The notes beneath the pieces are model-generated. The model worked only from the letters and a program-made list of their open reading frames with translations, was not told the DNA's origin and ran no database searches. Shown here piece by piece: positions 34,339-42,141 of a stretch of DNA of 64,000 nt. A program made the position numbers and the translations under genes. Origin of the DNA: Flaviflagellibacter rhizophilus (GTDB lineage Bacteria; Pseudomonadota; Alphaproteobacteria; Rhizobiales; Methylopilaceae); the NCBI RefSeq assembly GCF_033898525.1, contig NZ_JAXAFJ010000004.1:186001-250000 (forward strand). The letters run 5' to 3'. Numbering within the stretch: the first letter of the stretch is position 1; every line of letters begins with the position of its first letter.

Positions 34339-35211
34339 TTGGATCAGTTTCTACAGCATGGCGTGAACACGCTGGTTCTCGGCGGCGCCTATGCGCTTCT
34401 GGGTATCGGCCTCACCCTGATCTTCGGGATCATGAACGTCGTCAACTTCACGCATGGCGCGCTCTACACCTTCGGCGCCTACCTGATGTACCTGGCCTGC
34501 GCAGCGTTGGGCCTCAACTTCTTCCTCTCGCTTCCGGTTGCGATCCTGGGCGGGCTGATGCTCGGCGCCGTCATCGAGGTCCTGCTGCTGCGGCCGCTGC
34601 GCAAAGCGGACATCGATACCACGATGCTGGTGATGATCGGCGCCGGCATCATCCTTCAGTCCAGCACGCTGTGGATCTTCGGGGGCGTGGCCAAGGCCAT
34701 CCCGTCGCCGTTTCCGGACGCGCCCGTCCAGCTCGGCCCCGTCTCCCTCTCGTGGATGCGCCTGTTCGTCTTCTTCGCGGCCGGTGCCCTCATCGCCACG
34801 GCCTATGCCCTGATCAATCTGACCAGGCTCGGCCGCGCCATGCGCTCCACCTTCCAGGATCCCGACACGGCGGCGCTGATGGGCGTGAATGTGAAATTCA
34901 TCTACACCGCGACCTTCGCGCTGGGCTCCAGCCTTGCCGCGGCGGCCGGCGCGCTGCTCGGCCCGGTCTATGTGGTCGTGCCGCAAATGGGGGATCTCGC
35001 CTCGGTCAAGGCGTTCGCCATCGTCATCCTGGGCGGGCTGGGCAATGTCGCGGGCGCAACCATCGGCGGCTTCATCCTTGCTTTCGCGGAGGAGTTCGGC
35101 GCCGGCTACATCTCGTCCGGCTACCGCGACGCCATGGGCTTCATCATCATCATAGCCGTCCTTCTCATGAAGCCGACCGGCCTTTTCGCCCGTGCGGAGC
35201 GCATCGGATGA
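34339..35211 (+). CDS. livH: Branched-chain amino acid-type ABC permease (LivH)
   Basis: Inner-membrane permease of 290 aa. It has GGAYALLGIGLTLIFGIMNV with NFTHGALYTFGAY at the start, and FAIVILGGLGNVAGATIGGF in the conserved cytoplasmic loop. It begins with TTG at 34339 behind CGGAGCCGG; no good ATG is available near the N-terminus. The stop overlaps the livM start. The symbol refers to the family, and the solute need not be an amino acid. Confidence 0.9.
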   Translation: MDQFLQHGVNTLVLGGAYALLGIGLTLIFGIMNVVNFTHGALYTFGAYLMYLACAALGLNFFLSLPVAILGGLMLGAVIEVLLLRPLRKADIDTTMLVMIGAGIILQSSTLWIFGGVAKAIPSPFPDAPVQLGPVSLSWMRLFVFFAAGALIATAYALINLTRLGRAMRSTFQDPDTAALMGVNVKFIYTATFALGSSLAAAAGALLGPVYVVVPQMGDLASVKAFAIVILGGLGNVAGATIGGFILAFAEEFGAGYISSGYRDAMGFIIIIAVLLMKPTGLFARAERIG

Positions 35212-36245
35212 GCCGCTATTTCCCGCCCCTCCTCCTCGTGATCCTCGTCCTGCTCCCGCTCTTCGTGAAGGATCCCTATCTGCTGAACGCGCTGATCACA
35301 GGCGGCATATTCACGATAGGCGCGATCAGCCTCAATCTGCTGCTCGGCTTCACGGGGCAACTCAGCCTCGGTCACATCGCCTTCTTCGGCATCGGCGCCT
35401 ATGCCAGCGCGCTGACCTCGCTCGGTTTCGATGTCGGCCTGTTCGGCGGTGTGCGTGTCGTGCACGAGGCGTGGCCGCCGCTGGTGGGCTTCGTGGTTGC
35501 CGTTGTTCTGGCGGGCGCGTGCGGCTTCATCGTTGGCCGGCTCTCTTTCCGGGTGCGCGGCGCGTATTTCGTGATTGTGACGATCGCCTTCGCGGAAGTC
35601 GTGCGGCTCGTTGCTCTGAACTGGATAGAGCTCACCCAAGGTCCGCTGGCGCTTACCTCCATCCCCCAGATGCGGCTCGGACTACCCTTCGGCGGCGAGA
35701 CGGTGCTGCGCACCAAGGCGCAGAACTTCTACCTGATGCTGGCGGTCGCCACGTTGTGTTACCTGGTCGTGGCACGGCTTGTCTCCGGGCGCTTCGGCAG
35801 GGCCATGCGGGGCCTTAAGGAGAATGAGCCGCTCGCAATGTCGGTAGGCATCGACGTCACGCGCACCCTCACCATCACCGCCACCATCTCGGCCGCCATG
35901 GCCGGCGCCGCGGGCAGCCTCTACGCCCATTACTTCCGCATCATCGATCCGGACGTGTTCCTGTTCACCTACACGGTGACCATGATCATCATGGTCGTCA
36001 GCGGCGGAAAAGGAACGCTGGCCGGTCCGCTGATCGGTGGGGTCATCTTCAGCATCCTGCCTGTCACCCTGAGGCCCTATATGGCGCCTGAGGCACAGTG
36101 GATCGTCTATGGCGCGGTGTTGATCCTCATCCTGTTCCTGACGCCCAAGGGCCTCGCGCCCTATGTCGACGAATGGTTCGCGCGCCGCCGCGCCAACCGG
36201 CTCCCCGCACCGTCCATCGATGCCCGCGCGGAGGCCCGCACATGA
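35208..36245 (+). CDS. livM: Branched-chain amino acid-type ABC permease (LivM)
   Basis: Permease of 345 aa. Key blocks are INLLLGFTG-like ISLNLLLGFTGQLSLGHIAF near residue 40, VRGAYFVIVTIAFAEVVRL, and VSGGKGTLAGPLIGGVIFSI near the end. ATG 35208 overlaps the livH stop as ATGA, and its own stop overlaps livG the same way. It pairs with LivH to form the membrane channel. Confidence 0.92.
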   Translation: MSRYFPPLLLVILVLLPLFVKDPYLLNALITGGIFTIGAISLNLLLGFTGQLSLGHIAFFGIGAYASALTSLGFDVGLFGGVRVVHEAWPPLVGFVVAVVLAGACGFIVGRLSFRVRGAYFVIVTIAFAEVVRLVALNWIELTQGPLALTSIPQMRLGLPFGGETVLRTKAQNFYLMLAVATLCYLVVARLVSGRFGRAMRGLKENEPLAMSVGIDVTRTLTITATISAAMAGAAGSLYAHYFRIIDPDVFLFTYTVTMIIMVVSGGKGTLAGPLIGGVIFSILPVTLRPYMAPEAQWIVYGAVLILILFLTPKGLAPYVDEWFARRRANRLPAPSIDARAEART

Positions 36246-37051
36246 GCGCCGCGCCCATCCTCACCGTCAATCATGTCGAGATGCGCTTTGGCGGACTGCG
36301 CGCCATCGCCGACCTGCATTTCGATGTTGCCGAGGGCGAGATCCTCAGCCTGATCGGCCCAAACGGCGCCGGCAAGACGACGGCCTTCAACATCATCACC
36401 GGCTATCTCAAGCCCACCAGCGGAGAGGTCTGCTTCCGGGGGACCAACCTTGCGGGGCTGTCGCCGAACCGCGTCAGCCGCCTTGGCCTGGCGCGGACCT
36501 TCCAGCGCACCTCCGTGTTCGCCAACGACACGGTGTTCGACAACGTCATGCTGGCCCTTCACGGGGCGGCGCATGGCGCAGGCGTGCTGGACGCTCTGTT
36601 CAACCTGCCGCGCGAGCGCCGCGGCGAGGCCCGCAGGCGTGAGCGCACTGCGGAAATCCTGGACCAGCTTGGCCTGACGTCACGCGCCTATGCCCCTGCG
36701 GGGTCGCTTTCCTATGGCGAGCAGCGGCTCGTCGGCGTTGCGCTGGCCCTTGCGACCGATCCGACCATGCTGCTGCTGGACGAGCCGGTCTCGGGGATGA
36801 ACGCCTCCGAGACGCATAACTTCGTGCGCCTCATCCGCGCCATCCGTGACGCGGGCACCACGATCCTGCTGGTCGAGCACGACATGCCGATGGTCATGGC
36901 GGTGTCGGACCGCATCGTCTGCCTCAACCACGGCCAGCTCATCGCGAATGCACCCCCGGCAGAGATCCGCACCAATCCGGCGGTCATCGAGGCCTATCTC
37001 GGCAAGAGCGCCGCTACCACCCGGATCGAGGAGGAACTGGCCCATGCTTGA
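36242..37051 (+). CDS. livG: Branched-chain amino acid-type ABC ATPase (LivG)
   Basis: ATPase of 269 aa. It has Walker A IGPNGAGKTTAFN, signature LSYGEQRLV (the LivG-type variant of LSGGQ), Walker B MLLLDEPVSGMN and H-loop LLVEHDM. The C-terminal segment with NPAVIEAYLGK is typical. The start overlaps livM, and its stop lies inside livF, an 8-bp overlap. Confidence 0.93.
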   Translation: MSAAPILTVNHVEMRFGGLRAIADLHFDVAEGEILSLIGPNGAGKTTAFNIITGYLKPTSGEVCFRGTNLAGLSPNRVSRLGLARTFQRTSVFANDTVFDNVMLALHGAAHGAGVLDALFNLPRERRGEARRRERTAEILDQLGLTSRAYAPAGSLSYGEQRLVGVALALATDPTMLLLDEPVSGMNASETHNFVRLIRAIRDAGTTILLVEHDMPMVMAVSDRIVCLNHGQLIANAPPAEIRTNPAVIEAYLGKSAATTRIEEELAHA

Positions 37052-37748
37052 GATCCGCGATCTGCAGTGTGCCTATGGCGCGGTCTCCGCCCTCAAGGGC
37101 ATCACGATGCATGTGGGAGAGGGCCAACTCGTGGCACTCGTCGGCGCAAACGGTGCCGGTAAATCCACCACGCTTCGGGCGGTGTCCGGCCTTGCCCCGA
37201 AGGTTGGGGGCAGCATCCTGTTCTGCGGTGAGGACATCACCGGGCTCGATCCGGCGAAGGTGCTGGACCGGGGCATTTCGCATTGTCCCGAGGGCCGCCG
37301 CGTCTTCCCGTACATGACCGTGGCCGACAACCTCATCATGGGCGCGTATCTGCGCCGCGACCAGGCAGGTGTCCGGCAGGATCTGGACAAGGTCTACTCG
37401 GACTTCCCGCGCCTGAAGGAACGGCGCACACAGGCCGCCGGCACCCTCTCCGGCGGCGAGCAACAAATGCTGGCGATCGGCCGGGCGCTCATGTCGCGAC
37501 CGAAGCTCATCCTGTTCGACGAGCCATCGCTGGGCCTTGCGCCCACCATCGTCGAGCAGATCCTTTCGATGATCCGCAGCATCTGCGATGCCGGCACCAC
37601 CGTGCTGCTGGTGGAGCAGAACGCCTTCGCCGCGCTGGAACTCTGCGACCATGCCTTCCTGCTCGAGACGGGGCGCATGGTGAAGGAGGGAAGCGGGCGG
37701 GAGCTTATCGCGGATCCCCATATCCGGGCGGCCTATCTCGGCGGCTGA
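37044..37748 (+). CDS. livF: Branched-chain amino acid-type ABC ATPase (LivF)
   Basis: ATPase of 234 aa. It has Walker A VGANGAGKSTTLR, signature LSGGEQQMLAIGRAL, Walker B LILFDEPSLGLAP and H-loop LLVEQNAFAAL. The start lies within the end of livG (GAGGAACTGGCCC ahead of it serves as ribosome site). It is the last gene of the operon that began with the alpha/beta hydrolase; the next gene is convergent. Confidence 0.93.
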   Translation: MLEIRDLQCAYGAVSALKGITMHVGEGQLVALVGANGAGKSTTLRAVSGLAPKVGGSILFCGEDITGLDPAKVLDRGISHCPEGRRVFPYMTVADNLIMGAYLRRDQAGVRQDLDKVYSDFPRLKERRTQAAGTLSGGEQQMLAIGRALMSRPKLILFDEPSLGLAPTIVEQILSMIRSICDAGTTVLLVEQNAFAALELCDHAFLLETGRMVKEGSGRELIADPHIRAAYLGG

Positions 37749-37801
37749 TCCGGCCGCTGGGATCGCGAGACCCGCTTGCCCGCGAAGCGCCCGCCTGCTG
37801 C

Positions 37802-38338
37802 CTAGATTGTCAGCAGGCGGTCTTCGTTGTCCTCCTGCCGGGCCGCGACCACCCGTGTCATCAGTCCGACGAGTTGCTTCTGCTCGGCGGGAGAAAGCGG
37901 CGTCAGCGTATCCTGATGGGCGCGCTTTACCTGCGCCGCGGCCTCTCCCAGAAAGGCCAGCCCCGCGGCCGTGATGCGCGACACCTGACGGCGGCGGTCG
38001 GTCGGCGCGGCAGTACGTTCGACCAGACCACGCGCGGCGAGGCGCTTCAGGATGCCGGTGGTGGTCGTTCGGTCGAGGTAGACGGCCTGGGCGATTGCGG
38101 TCTGGTCGGCAGGCCCCTGCATTTCCAGCGCCGACAGCACGCTGTACTGGAGCGGGGTGATCTGGAACTCGGCAAGAAGGTCCATGAAGAGCCCGACATG
38201 AATCTGGTGCATGCGCCGGATCAGGAAACCTGGCCGCTCGCCGATCGACCATGCCTCGTCCGCCATGACGCTCCCCTGTGCGGGCGCGCCGGTGCCGCGT
38301 CCGTCCCCGTCCATCGCCGCCTGCTCACTGCTCGCCAT
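37802..38338 (-). CDS. MarR-family transcriptional regulator
   Basis: A 178-aa winged-helix regulator. The DNA-binding core is ITPLQYSVLSALEMQGPADQ, then TAIAQAVYLDRTTTTGILKR and the wing RTAAPTDRRRQVSRI. ATG 38338 follows CGGAG; other in-frame Met codons lie up to 38383. It is divergent from the amidohydrolase at 38461, and the 122-bp gap contains operator-like site D. It sits in the centre of the block whose promoters share this element, which makes it the best local candidate for the shared regulator. MarR proteins usually respond to aromatic or phenolic ligands. Confidence 0.9.
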   Translation of the reverse strand: MASSEQAAMDGDGRGTGAPAQGSVMADEAWSIGERPGFLIRRMHQIHVGLFMDLLAEFQITPLQYSVLSALEMQGPADQTAIAQAVYLDRTTTTGILKRLAARGLVERTAAPTDRRRQVSRITAAGLAFLGEAAAQVKRAHQDTLTPLSPAEQKQLVGLMTRVVAARQEDNEDRLLTI

Positions 38339-38378
38339 GTCTCGCATAACTCCGCACACCTGTCTGGATCGCCCGGGT

Positions 38379-38395
38379 GGCACAGGCTATGCATA
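38379..38395 (+). promoter_or_regulatory. Sigma-54-like -24/-12 element (tentative)
   Basis: TGGCACAGGCTATGCAT has the GG-N10-GC spacing of a sigma-54 promoter, and only one base of the -12 element (ATGC for TTGC) departs from consensus. It lies 66 bp before the amidohydrolase start and overlaps the region between MarR and site D. No activator is encoded nearby. Confidence 0.25.
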
Positions 38396-38403
38396 CCTAA
38401 ATA

Positions 38404-38424
38404 CGAAGCACGCTTCGCATCAGC
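38404..38424 (+). promoter_or_regulatory. Operator-like palindrome, site D of five
   Basis: CGAAGCACGCTTCGCATCAG keeps both arms of the shared element (CGAAGC and TTCGCATC), with a different centre. It contains CGAAGC-ACGCTTCG symmetry and abuts a second perfect repeat, GCATC-AGC-GATGC (38417-38429). It lies 36 bp before the amidohydrolase gene and 65 bp before marR, an ideal place for MarR autoregulation. Confidence 0.55.
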
Positions 38425-38460
38425 GATGCACGCTCCGGCACAATTTGACGAGGTACGATA

Positions 38461-39738
38461 ATGGCTGACGTTTCGCGATATGACACGCTGCTGCGCGGCG
38501 GCCGCGTCATCTGCCCAGCGTCCGGCGTGGACGGCATCAAGGATGTTGCCATCCGCGACGGGCGGATCGCCGCCGTGGAAGACACGATCATCCCCACCAG
38601 CGCCACCGATGTGATCGACGTGTCCGGCAAGCTGGTCCTGCCGGGCATGATCGATACGCACGGCCACATCTACCAGTACGTGACGGGGCGTTTCGGCCTG
38701 AACCCCGATATGGTGGGCGTTCGCTCGGGCGTCACGACAGTGGTCGATCAGGGCGGCCCCTCCTGCATGACGCTGCCCGGCTTCCGGCACTACATCGCGG
38801 AAAAGGCCGACACCCGCGTCTACGCCTTCCTCTCCGCCTATCTCGTGGGAGGGCTTGAGGGGCACTTCTACCCTAATCTCTACAGCCCCGAAGGCGTGGA
38901 CGTGGACGCGACGGTGAAGTCCGCCACCGAGAACAAGGATCTCGTGCGCGGTATCAAGGGCCATGCCGAGATCGGCGGCTTCGCGCGCTGGGGCATCAAG
39001 GTCATGGAGATGGCAGCCCAGATCAGCCGCCGCTCGCAACTGCCCCTCTACGTGCATTTCGGCCAACTCTGGGGCCTTCCCGAAAGCGGGGCGAATGGCG
39101 AGGACGCCAACACCATCATGGAGCGCGTGATCCCGCTGCTGCAGCCGGGCGACGTGCTGGCTCATCCGTTCACCCGCCATCCCGGCGGCTTCATCAACGA
39201 AGAGGGCGTGGTCCATCCCATCATCCGGGCGGCGATGGACGCAGGCCTGCGCGTGGATGTCGGCCATGGAAGCCACTTCTCCTACCGCGTGGCGCGCGCT
39301 TCGCTTCCGGCCGGCGTCATCCCCTACACGCTCGGCGCGGACATGCACGGCTACAACACGGAAGTCCCGCAGCCCGCCGGCACGCCAGACGAGCACCACG
39401 ACGACGAGAACCACCCCTTCCTCGGCCAGGCGCGCTTCAGCCTGACCCAGGCCATGAGTTCCATGATGGCGCTCGGGATCCCGCTCGAGGATGTGGTGCC
39501 GATGGTCACCAAGAACCCCGCCGAGATGCTCGGCCTGTCCGACCGCATCGGCGCGCTGAAGCCCGGTTACGCGGCCGACGTGTCGGTGCTCCATGACGAC
39601 CGTGGCCGTTTCCTGCTGCGCGACAACGAAGACACGCGGGTGATCGCCGATCGCCTGCTGCGCCCGGCCTTCTGCCTGCGCAACGGCAAGCGCTTCGACG
39701 CGGACTCGCCGATCCTGCCGCACGCGGTTGCCGCCTGA
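38461..39738 (+). CDS. Metal-dependent amidohydrolase (dihydroorotase/hydantoinase-like)
   Basis: Cyclic-amidase-fold enzyme of 425 aa. Metal and active-site blocks are DTHGHIYQ, GIKGHAEI (candidate carboxylated Lys), LYVHFGQ, LAHPFTRH, VGHGSHFSY and LGADMHGYN. The last departs from the usual single Asp motif. The closest recognised group is amidohydrolase/deacetylase metallohydrolases annotated near dihydroorotase. It would open a ring amide or remove an acyl group. It is co-oriented with a Rieske ferredoxin gene behind a strong hairpin and is divergent from marR. The substrate is unknown. Confidence 0.85.
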   Translation: MADVSRYDTLLRGGRVICPASGVDGIKDVAIRDGRIAAVEDTIIPTSATDVIDVSGKLVLPGMIDTHGHIYQYVTGRFGLNPDMVGVRSGVTTVVDQGGPSCMTLPGFRHYIAEKADTRVYAFLSAYLVGGLEGHFYPNLYSPEGVDVDATVKSATENKDLVRGIKGHAEIGGFARWGIKVMEMAAQISRRSQLPLYVHFGQLWGLPESGANGEDANTIMERVIPLLQPGDVLAHPFTRHPGGFINEEGVVHPIIRAAMDAGLRVDVGHGSHFSYRVARASLPAGVIPYTLGADMHGYNTEVPQPAGTPDEHHDDENHPFLGQARFSLTQAMSSMMALGIPLEDVVPMVTKNPAEMLGLSDRIGALKPGYAADVSVLHDDRGRFLLRDNEDTRVIADRLLRPAFCLRNGKRFDADSPILPHAVAA

Positions 39739-39746
39739 TCATCGAC

Positions 39747-39770
39747 AGCCGGGGCGTTTGCGCCCCGGCT
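39747..39770 (+). terminator. Perfect hairpin between amidohydrolase and Rieske genes
   Basis: AGCCGGGGCG and CGCCCCGGCT pair over 10 bp around the loop TTTG, followed by TCCCC and no T-tract. It ends 9 bp before the Rieske start, where a ribosome site would be expected, so it may attenuate transcription or translation of that gene. Confidence 0.65.
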
Positions 39771-39779
39771 TCCCCTGAA

Positions 39780-40157
39780 ATGACCGCGTCCCCACCCGCC
39801 CACGATCCCGACGCCCTGCACTGGGTCGAGGCCTGCACGGTCGAGGCGCTGGAACGGCGATCGCTGATCGGTGTCTTTATCGGCGGGGAACATCTGGTCG
39901 TGGCGCAGAGCGACGGGGCCATCCACGCCGCCGAACGCAAATGCCCGCACGAGAGCGCCGACCTTGCCAAGGGACGCTGCAGCGGTGGACGGCTGATGTG
40001 CCCGCGGCACCTGGCCTGGTTCGATCTGAAGACAGGTAACGTGCCCGGCTGGGACGTGCGGTCGCTGCGCATCTTTCCGACCCGTGTCAGCGATGCCCGC
40101 GTGTTCGTCGGCCTGCCAGGCGTGCCGAAAGCACCCAGACCGCCCGAGCCGTTCTGA
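39780..40157 (+). CDS. Rieske [2Fe-2S] ferredoxin-like protein
   Basis: A 125-aa stand-alone Rieske domain. The cluster ligands are Cys55-x-His57 (KCPHESADL) and Cys74-x2-His77 (MCPRHLAW), with the expected spacing. It has no signal peptide and no oxygenase domain, so it is a soluble electron carrier. The 10-bp hairpin directly upstream leaves no recognisable ribosome site. It may supply electrons to an oxygenase or accept them from the molybdenum hydroxylases; no partner reductase is encoded beside it. Confidence 0.88.
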   Translation: MTASPPAHDPDALHWVEACTVEALERRSLIGVFIGGEHLVVAQSDGAIHAAERKCPHESADLAKGRCSGGRLMCPRHLAWFDLKTGNVPGWDVRSLRIFPTRVSDARVFVGLPGVPKAPRPPEPF

Positions 40158-40163
40158 CCCGGT

Positions 40164-41318
40164 CTAGCCGCGACCGCCGGGCAGGAGCTTGCGGATCAGG
40201 GACCACATGGTCTGGAGCATGAAACCTATGCCCCCGATGGGCGCGGAAGCCTGCACCTCGCGCCCTTCGGCCGCTTCGGCCAGATTGGCGGCAAAGCGCT
40301 CCAGCAACCGGTCCACGATGTCGGCCACCACCGCCGGGCGGCCGAACTGGGAGAGCGGGCCGGTGAGCTTATAGGCGATCTCGACCGCAACGCGTGATGA
40401 GGCGGCATCCACCGCCTCCGCCGTAAAGCTGATCGCCCCATCGGCCCGGGATCGGCTGACCGGATCGCCGCCGCTGCCGATCACGCGTCCCGTGCGCTGC
40501 ACAGCGTTGTAGTCCACCTTGGCGCGGCCCCGGAACGTCGCGCGCATCGGGCCGATGGCAACGAGGAACGCGCCCGTCACGATGCCCGCCGGATCCTGCT
40601 CCTCTATGCTGGCACCGGGCAGGCAGCGTGCAACCGTATCGATGTCCTGGATGGTCGACCAAAGCCGATCCACGGGGACGGCGACGGGGATTTTGCGGTG
40701 GAGGGTCACCGGATTGTCCAGCGTGTCGGGCAGCGGCGGGAGGCTCCCGTTCACCGACTTTGCCGGCGCGTTCGGCTCGACGGCCCGGAACGCAGGCGCA
40801 GCAGCACTTCCGGCCTCCACCGGTGGGCGCGTAATCGGGCGAACCGAAGGCTCCGGCGCGCCCTCGTCCAGCACGCTGCGGATGGCAGCCACGATGCCTG
40901 AATAGCCGGTGCAGCGGCACAGATTGCCGGCAAGTTCCTCCCGCACCCGCGTATCGTCGGCGTCCGGCAGGCGGGTGACGATGTCGTAGGCGGTGGCAAG
41001 GAAGCCCGGCGTGCAGTAGCCGCATTGCAATGCGTGATGGCGGGTGAACGCACTTCGCAATGCGCTCATCACGGGATCATCGCCAAAGCTTTCCACGGTG
41101 CGCACCTCCGCGCCCGAGCAAGTGGCGGCAAAGGTGATGCAGGAGCGCGTCGGCCGCCCGTCCACAAGCATGGTGCAGGCACCGCAGACGCCGTGCTCGC
41201 AGCCGATATGCGTGCCGGTGAGGTTGAGGTTCTCGCGCACGAAGTCCGCGAGATGCAGGCGGGGTTCAACGGCCTGGCTGACCCGCTCGCCGTTGACCTT
41301 CATGGTGACGGTGTTCAT
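40164..41318 (-). CDS. CoxS-CoxG fusion: [2Fe-2S] small subunit fused to an SRPBCC domain
   Basis: A 384-aa fusion. Residues about 1-155 are a CoxS-type subunit with GCEHGVCGACTMLVDG, CGYCTPGF and LCRCTGYSG. A Pro/Ala-rich linker (about 155-210) follows. The rest is a CoxG-type SRPBCC domain with LPGASIEEQDP and AIGPMRATFRGRAKVDY, plus a hydrophobic C-terminal segment (GFMLQTMWSLIRKLL) that may touch the membrane. ATG 41318 starts the usual CoxS sequence (MNTVTMKVNGERV). It is the last gene of the set 2 operon coxL, coxM, coxSG. In set 1 the same domains are separate genes. Confidence 0.9.
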   Translation of the reverse strand: MNTVTMKVNGERVSQAVEPRLHLADFVRENLNLTGTHIGCEHGVCGACTMLVDGRPTRSCITFAATCSGAEVRTVESFGDDPVMSALRSAFTRHHALQCGYCTPGFLATAYDIVTRLPDADDTRVREELAGNLCRCTGYSGIVAAIRSVLDEGAPEPSVRPITRPPVEAGSAAAPAFRAVEPNAPAKSVNGSLPPLPDTLDNPVTLHRKIPVAVPVDRLWSTIQDIDTVARCLPGASIEEQDPAGIVTGAFLVAIGPMRATFRGRAKVDYNAVQRTGRVIGSGGDPVSRSRADGAISFTAEAVDAASSRVAVEIAYKLTGPLSQFGRPAVVADIVDRLLERFAANLAEAAEGREVQASAPIGGIGFMLQTMWSLIRKLLPGGRG

Positions 41319-41322
41319 CGCG

Positions 41323-42141
41323 CTATCCGTTGTTGCGATCATCGGCCATGGCGATGGCGCGACCGACCGCCGCCACATGGAGGGCCTGAGACTGCGCGGA
41401 GAGGCCGGGCGCGGCTTCGGTCACCGCTTCAGCGATACCAAGCCGACCGGCCAGCACCGCCTCCGGGTCTCGCAGCAAAGCGGGAGGACGCTCGATCGCT
41501 CCCACAAGTATCCGCGTCTCGGTGCGCTCGGGATCGATCAGGACGGCGGCGCTCGCCATCGCGAACTCGCCGACCTTGCGGCAATACTTCCAGTAGGCCC
41601 ACCGCGCCGCAGCGCTTCGCTTGCGCACGCGGACATGCGTGATGATCTCGCCCGGTTCCAGCACGGTCGAGAACGAGCCGCTGAAGAACCCCGTCAGCGG
41701 AACGGTGCGCTCGCCGCCCACCGACCGCAGCACCACCGACGCATCAAGCGCGGTGAGAACATTGACCCAGTCCGCAGCCGGATCGGCATGGGCAAGGCTG
41801 CCGCCGAGCGTGCCCCGGTTGCGCACCGCGCGATAAGCGATGCGCCGAGCGGCGGCCGCCATCCAGCCGGGCGTCGCGTCCGGTAGCGCCCCATCCTCGA
41901 TCTCGGCGTGGGTGATGGCCGCGCCATAGAGGATGGCATCGCCCTCGTCGCGGCATTCGCGCAGGGCCGCAATGCGGGAGATATCGACCGCCAATGACGG
42001 TCGTGCGAGCCGCAGATTGAGCATGGGTCCGATGGATTGCGTGCCGGAGATTGGTTTGGCCTCGTCGCCACCGCCGGCAAGAGCCGCAAGCGCGGATGCA
42101 ACATCGCCTGCCTGCAGCAGATCGAACGCGACCGGCTTCAC
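41323..42141 (-). CDS. Molybdenum hydroxylase FAD-binding medium subunit (CoxM-like), set 2
   Basis: A 272-aa FAD subunit. The second flavin motif is NRGTLGGSLAHADPAADW near residue 110. The first, normally AGGQSL, reads SGTQSIGPMLNLRLA (residues about 32-46), a variant that keeps the loop. The start overlaps the coxL stop (4 bp) and the stop lies 4 bp before the fusion gene, so the three subunits are translationally coupled. It transfers electrons from the iron-sulfur subunit to an unknown acceptor. Confidence 0.9.
   Translation of the reverse strand: MKPVAFDLLQAGDVASALAALAGGGDEAKPISGTQSIGPMLNLRLARPSLAVDISRIAALRECRDEGDAILYGAAITHAEIEDGALPDATPGWMAAAARRIAYRAVRNRGTLGGSLAHADPAADWVNVLTALDASVVLRSVGGERTVPLTGFFSGSFSTVLEPGEIITHVRVRKRSAAARWAYWKYCRKVGEFAMASAAVLIDPERTETRILVGAIERPPALLRDPEAVLAGRLGIAEAVTEAAPGLSAQSQALHVAAVGRAIAMADDRNNG

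Noticed and set aside
41040..41070. Sixth copy of the CGAAG element near 41050
   Set aside because: Only a partial match (CACTTCGCAATGCG) and it lies inside the CoxS-CoxG coding sequence.
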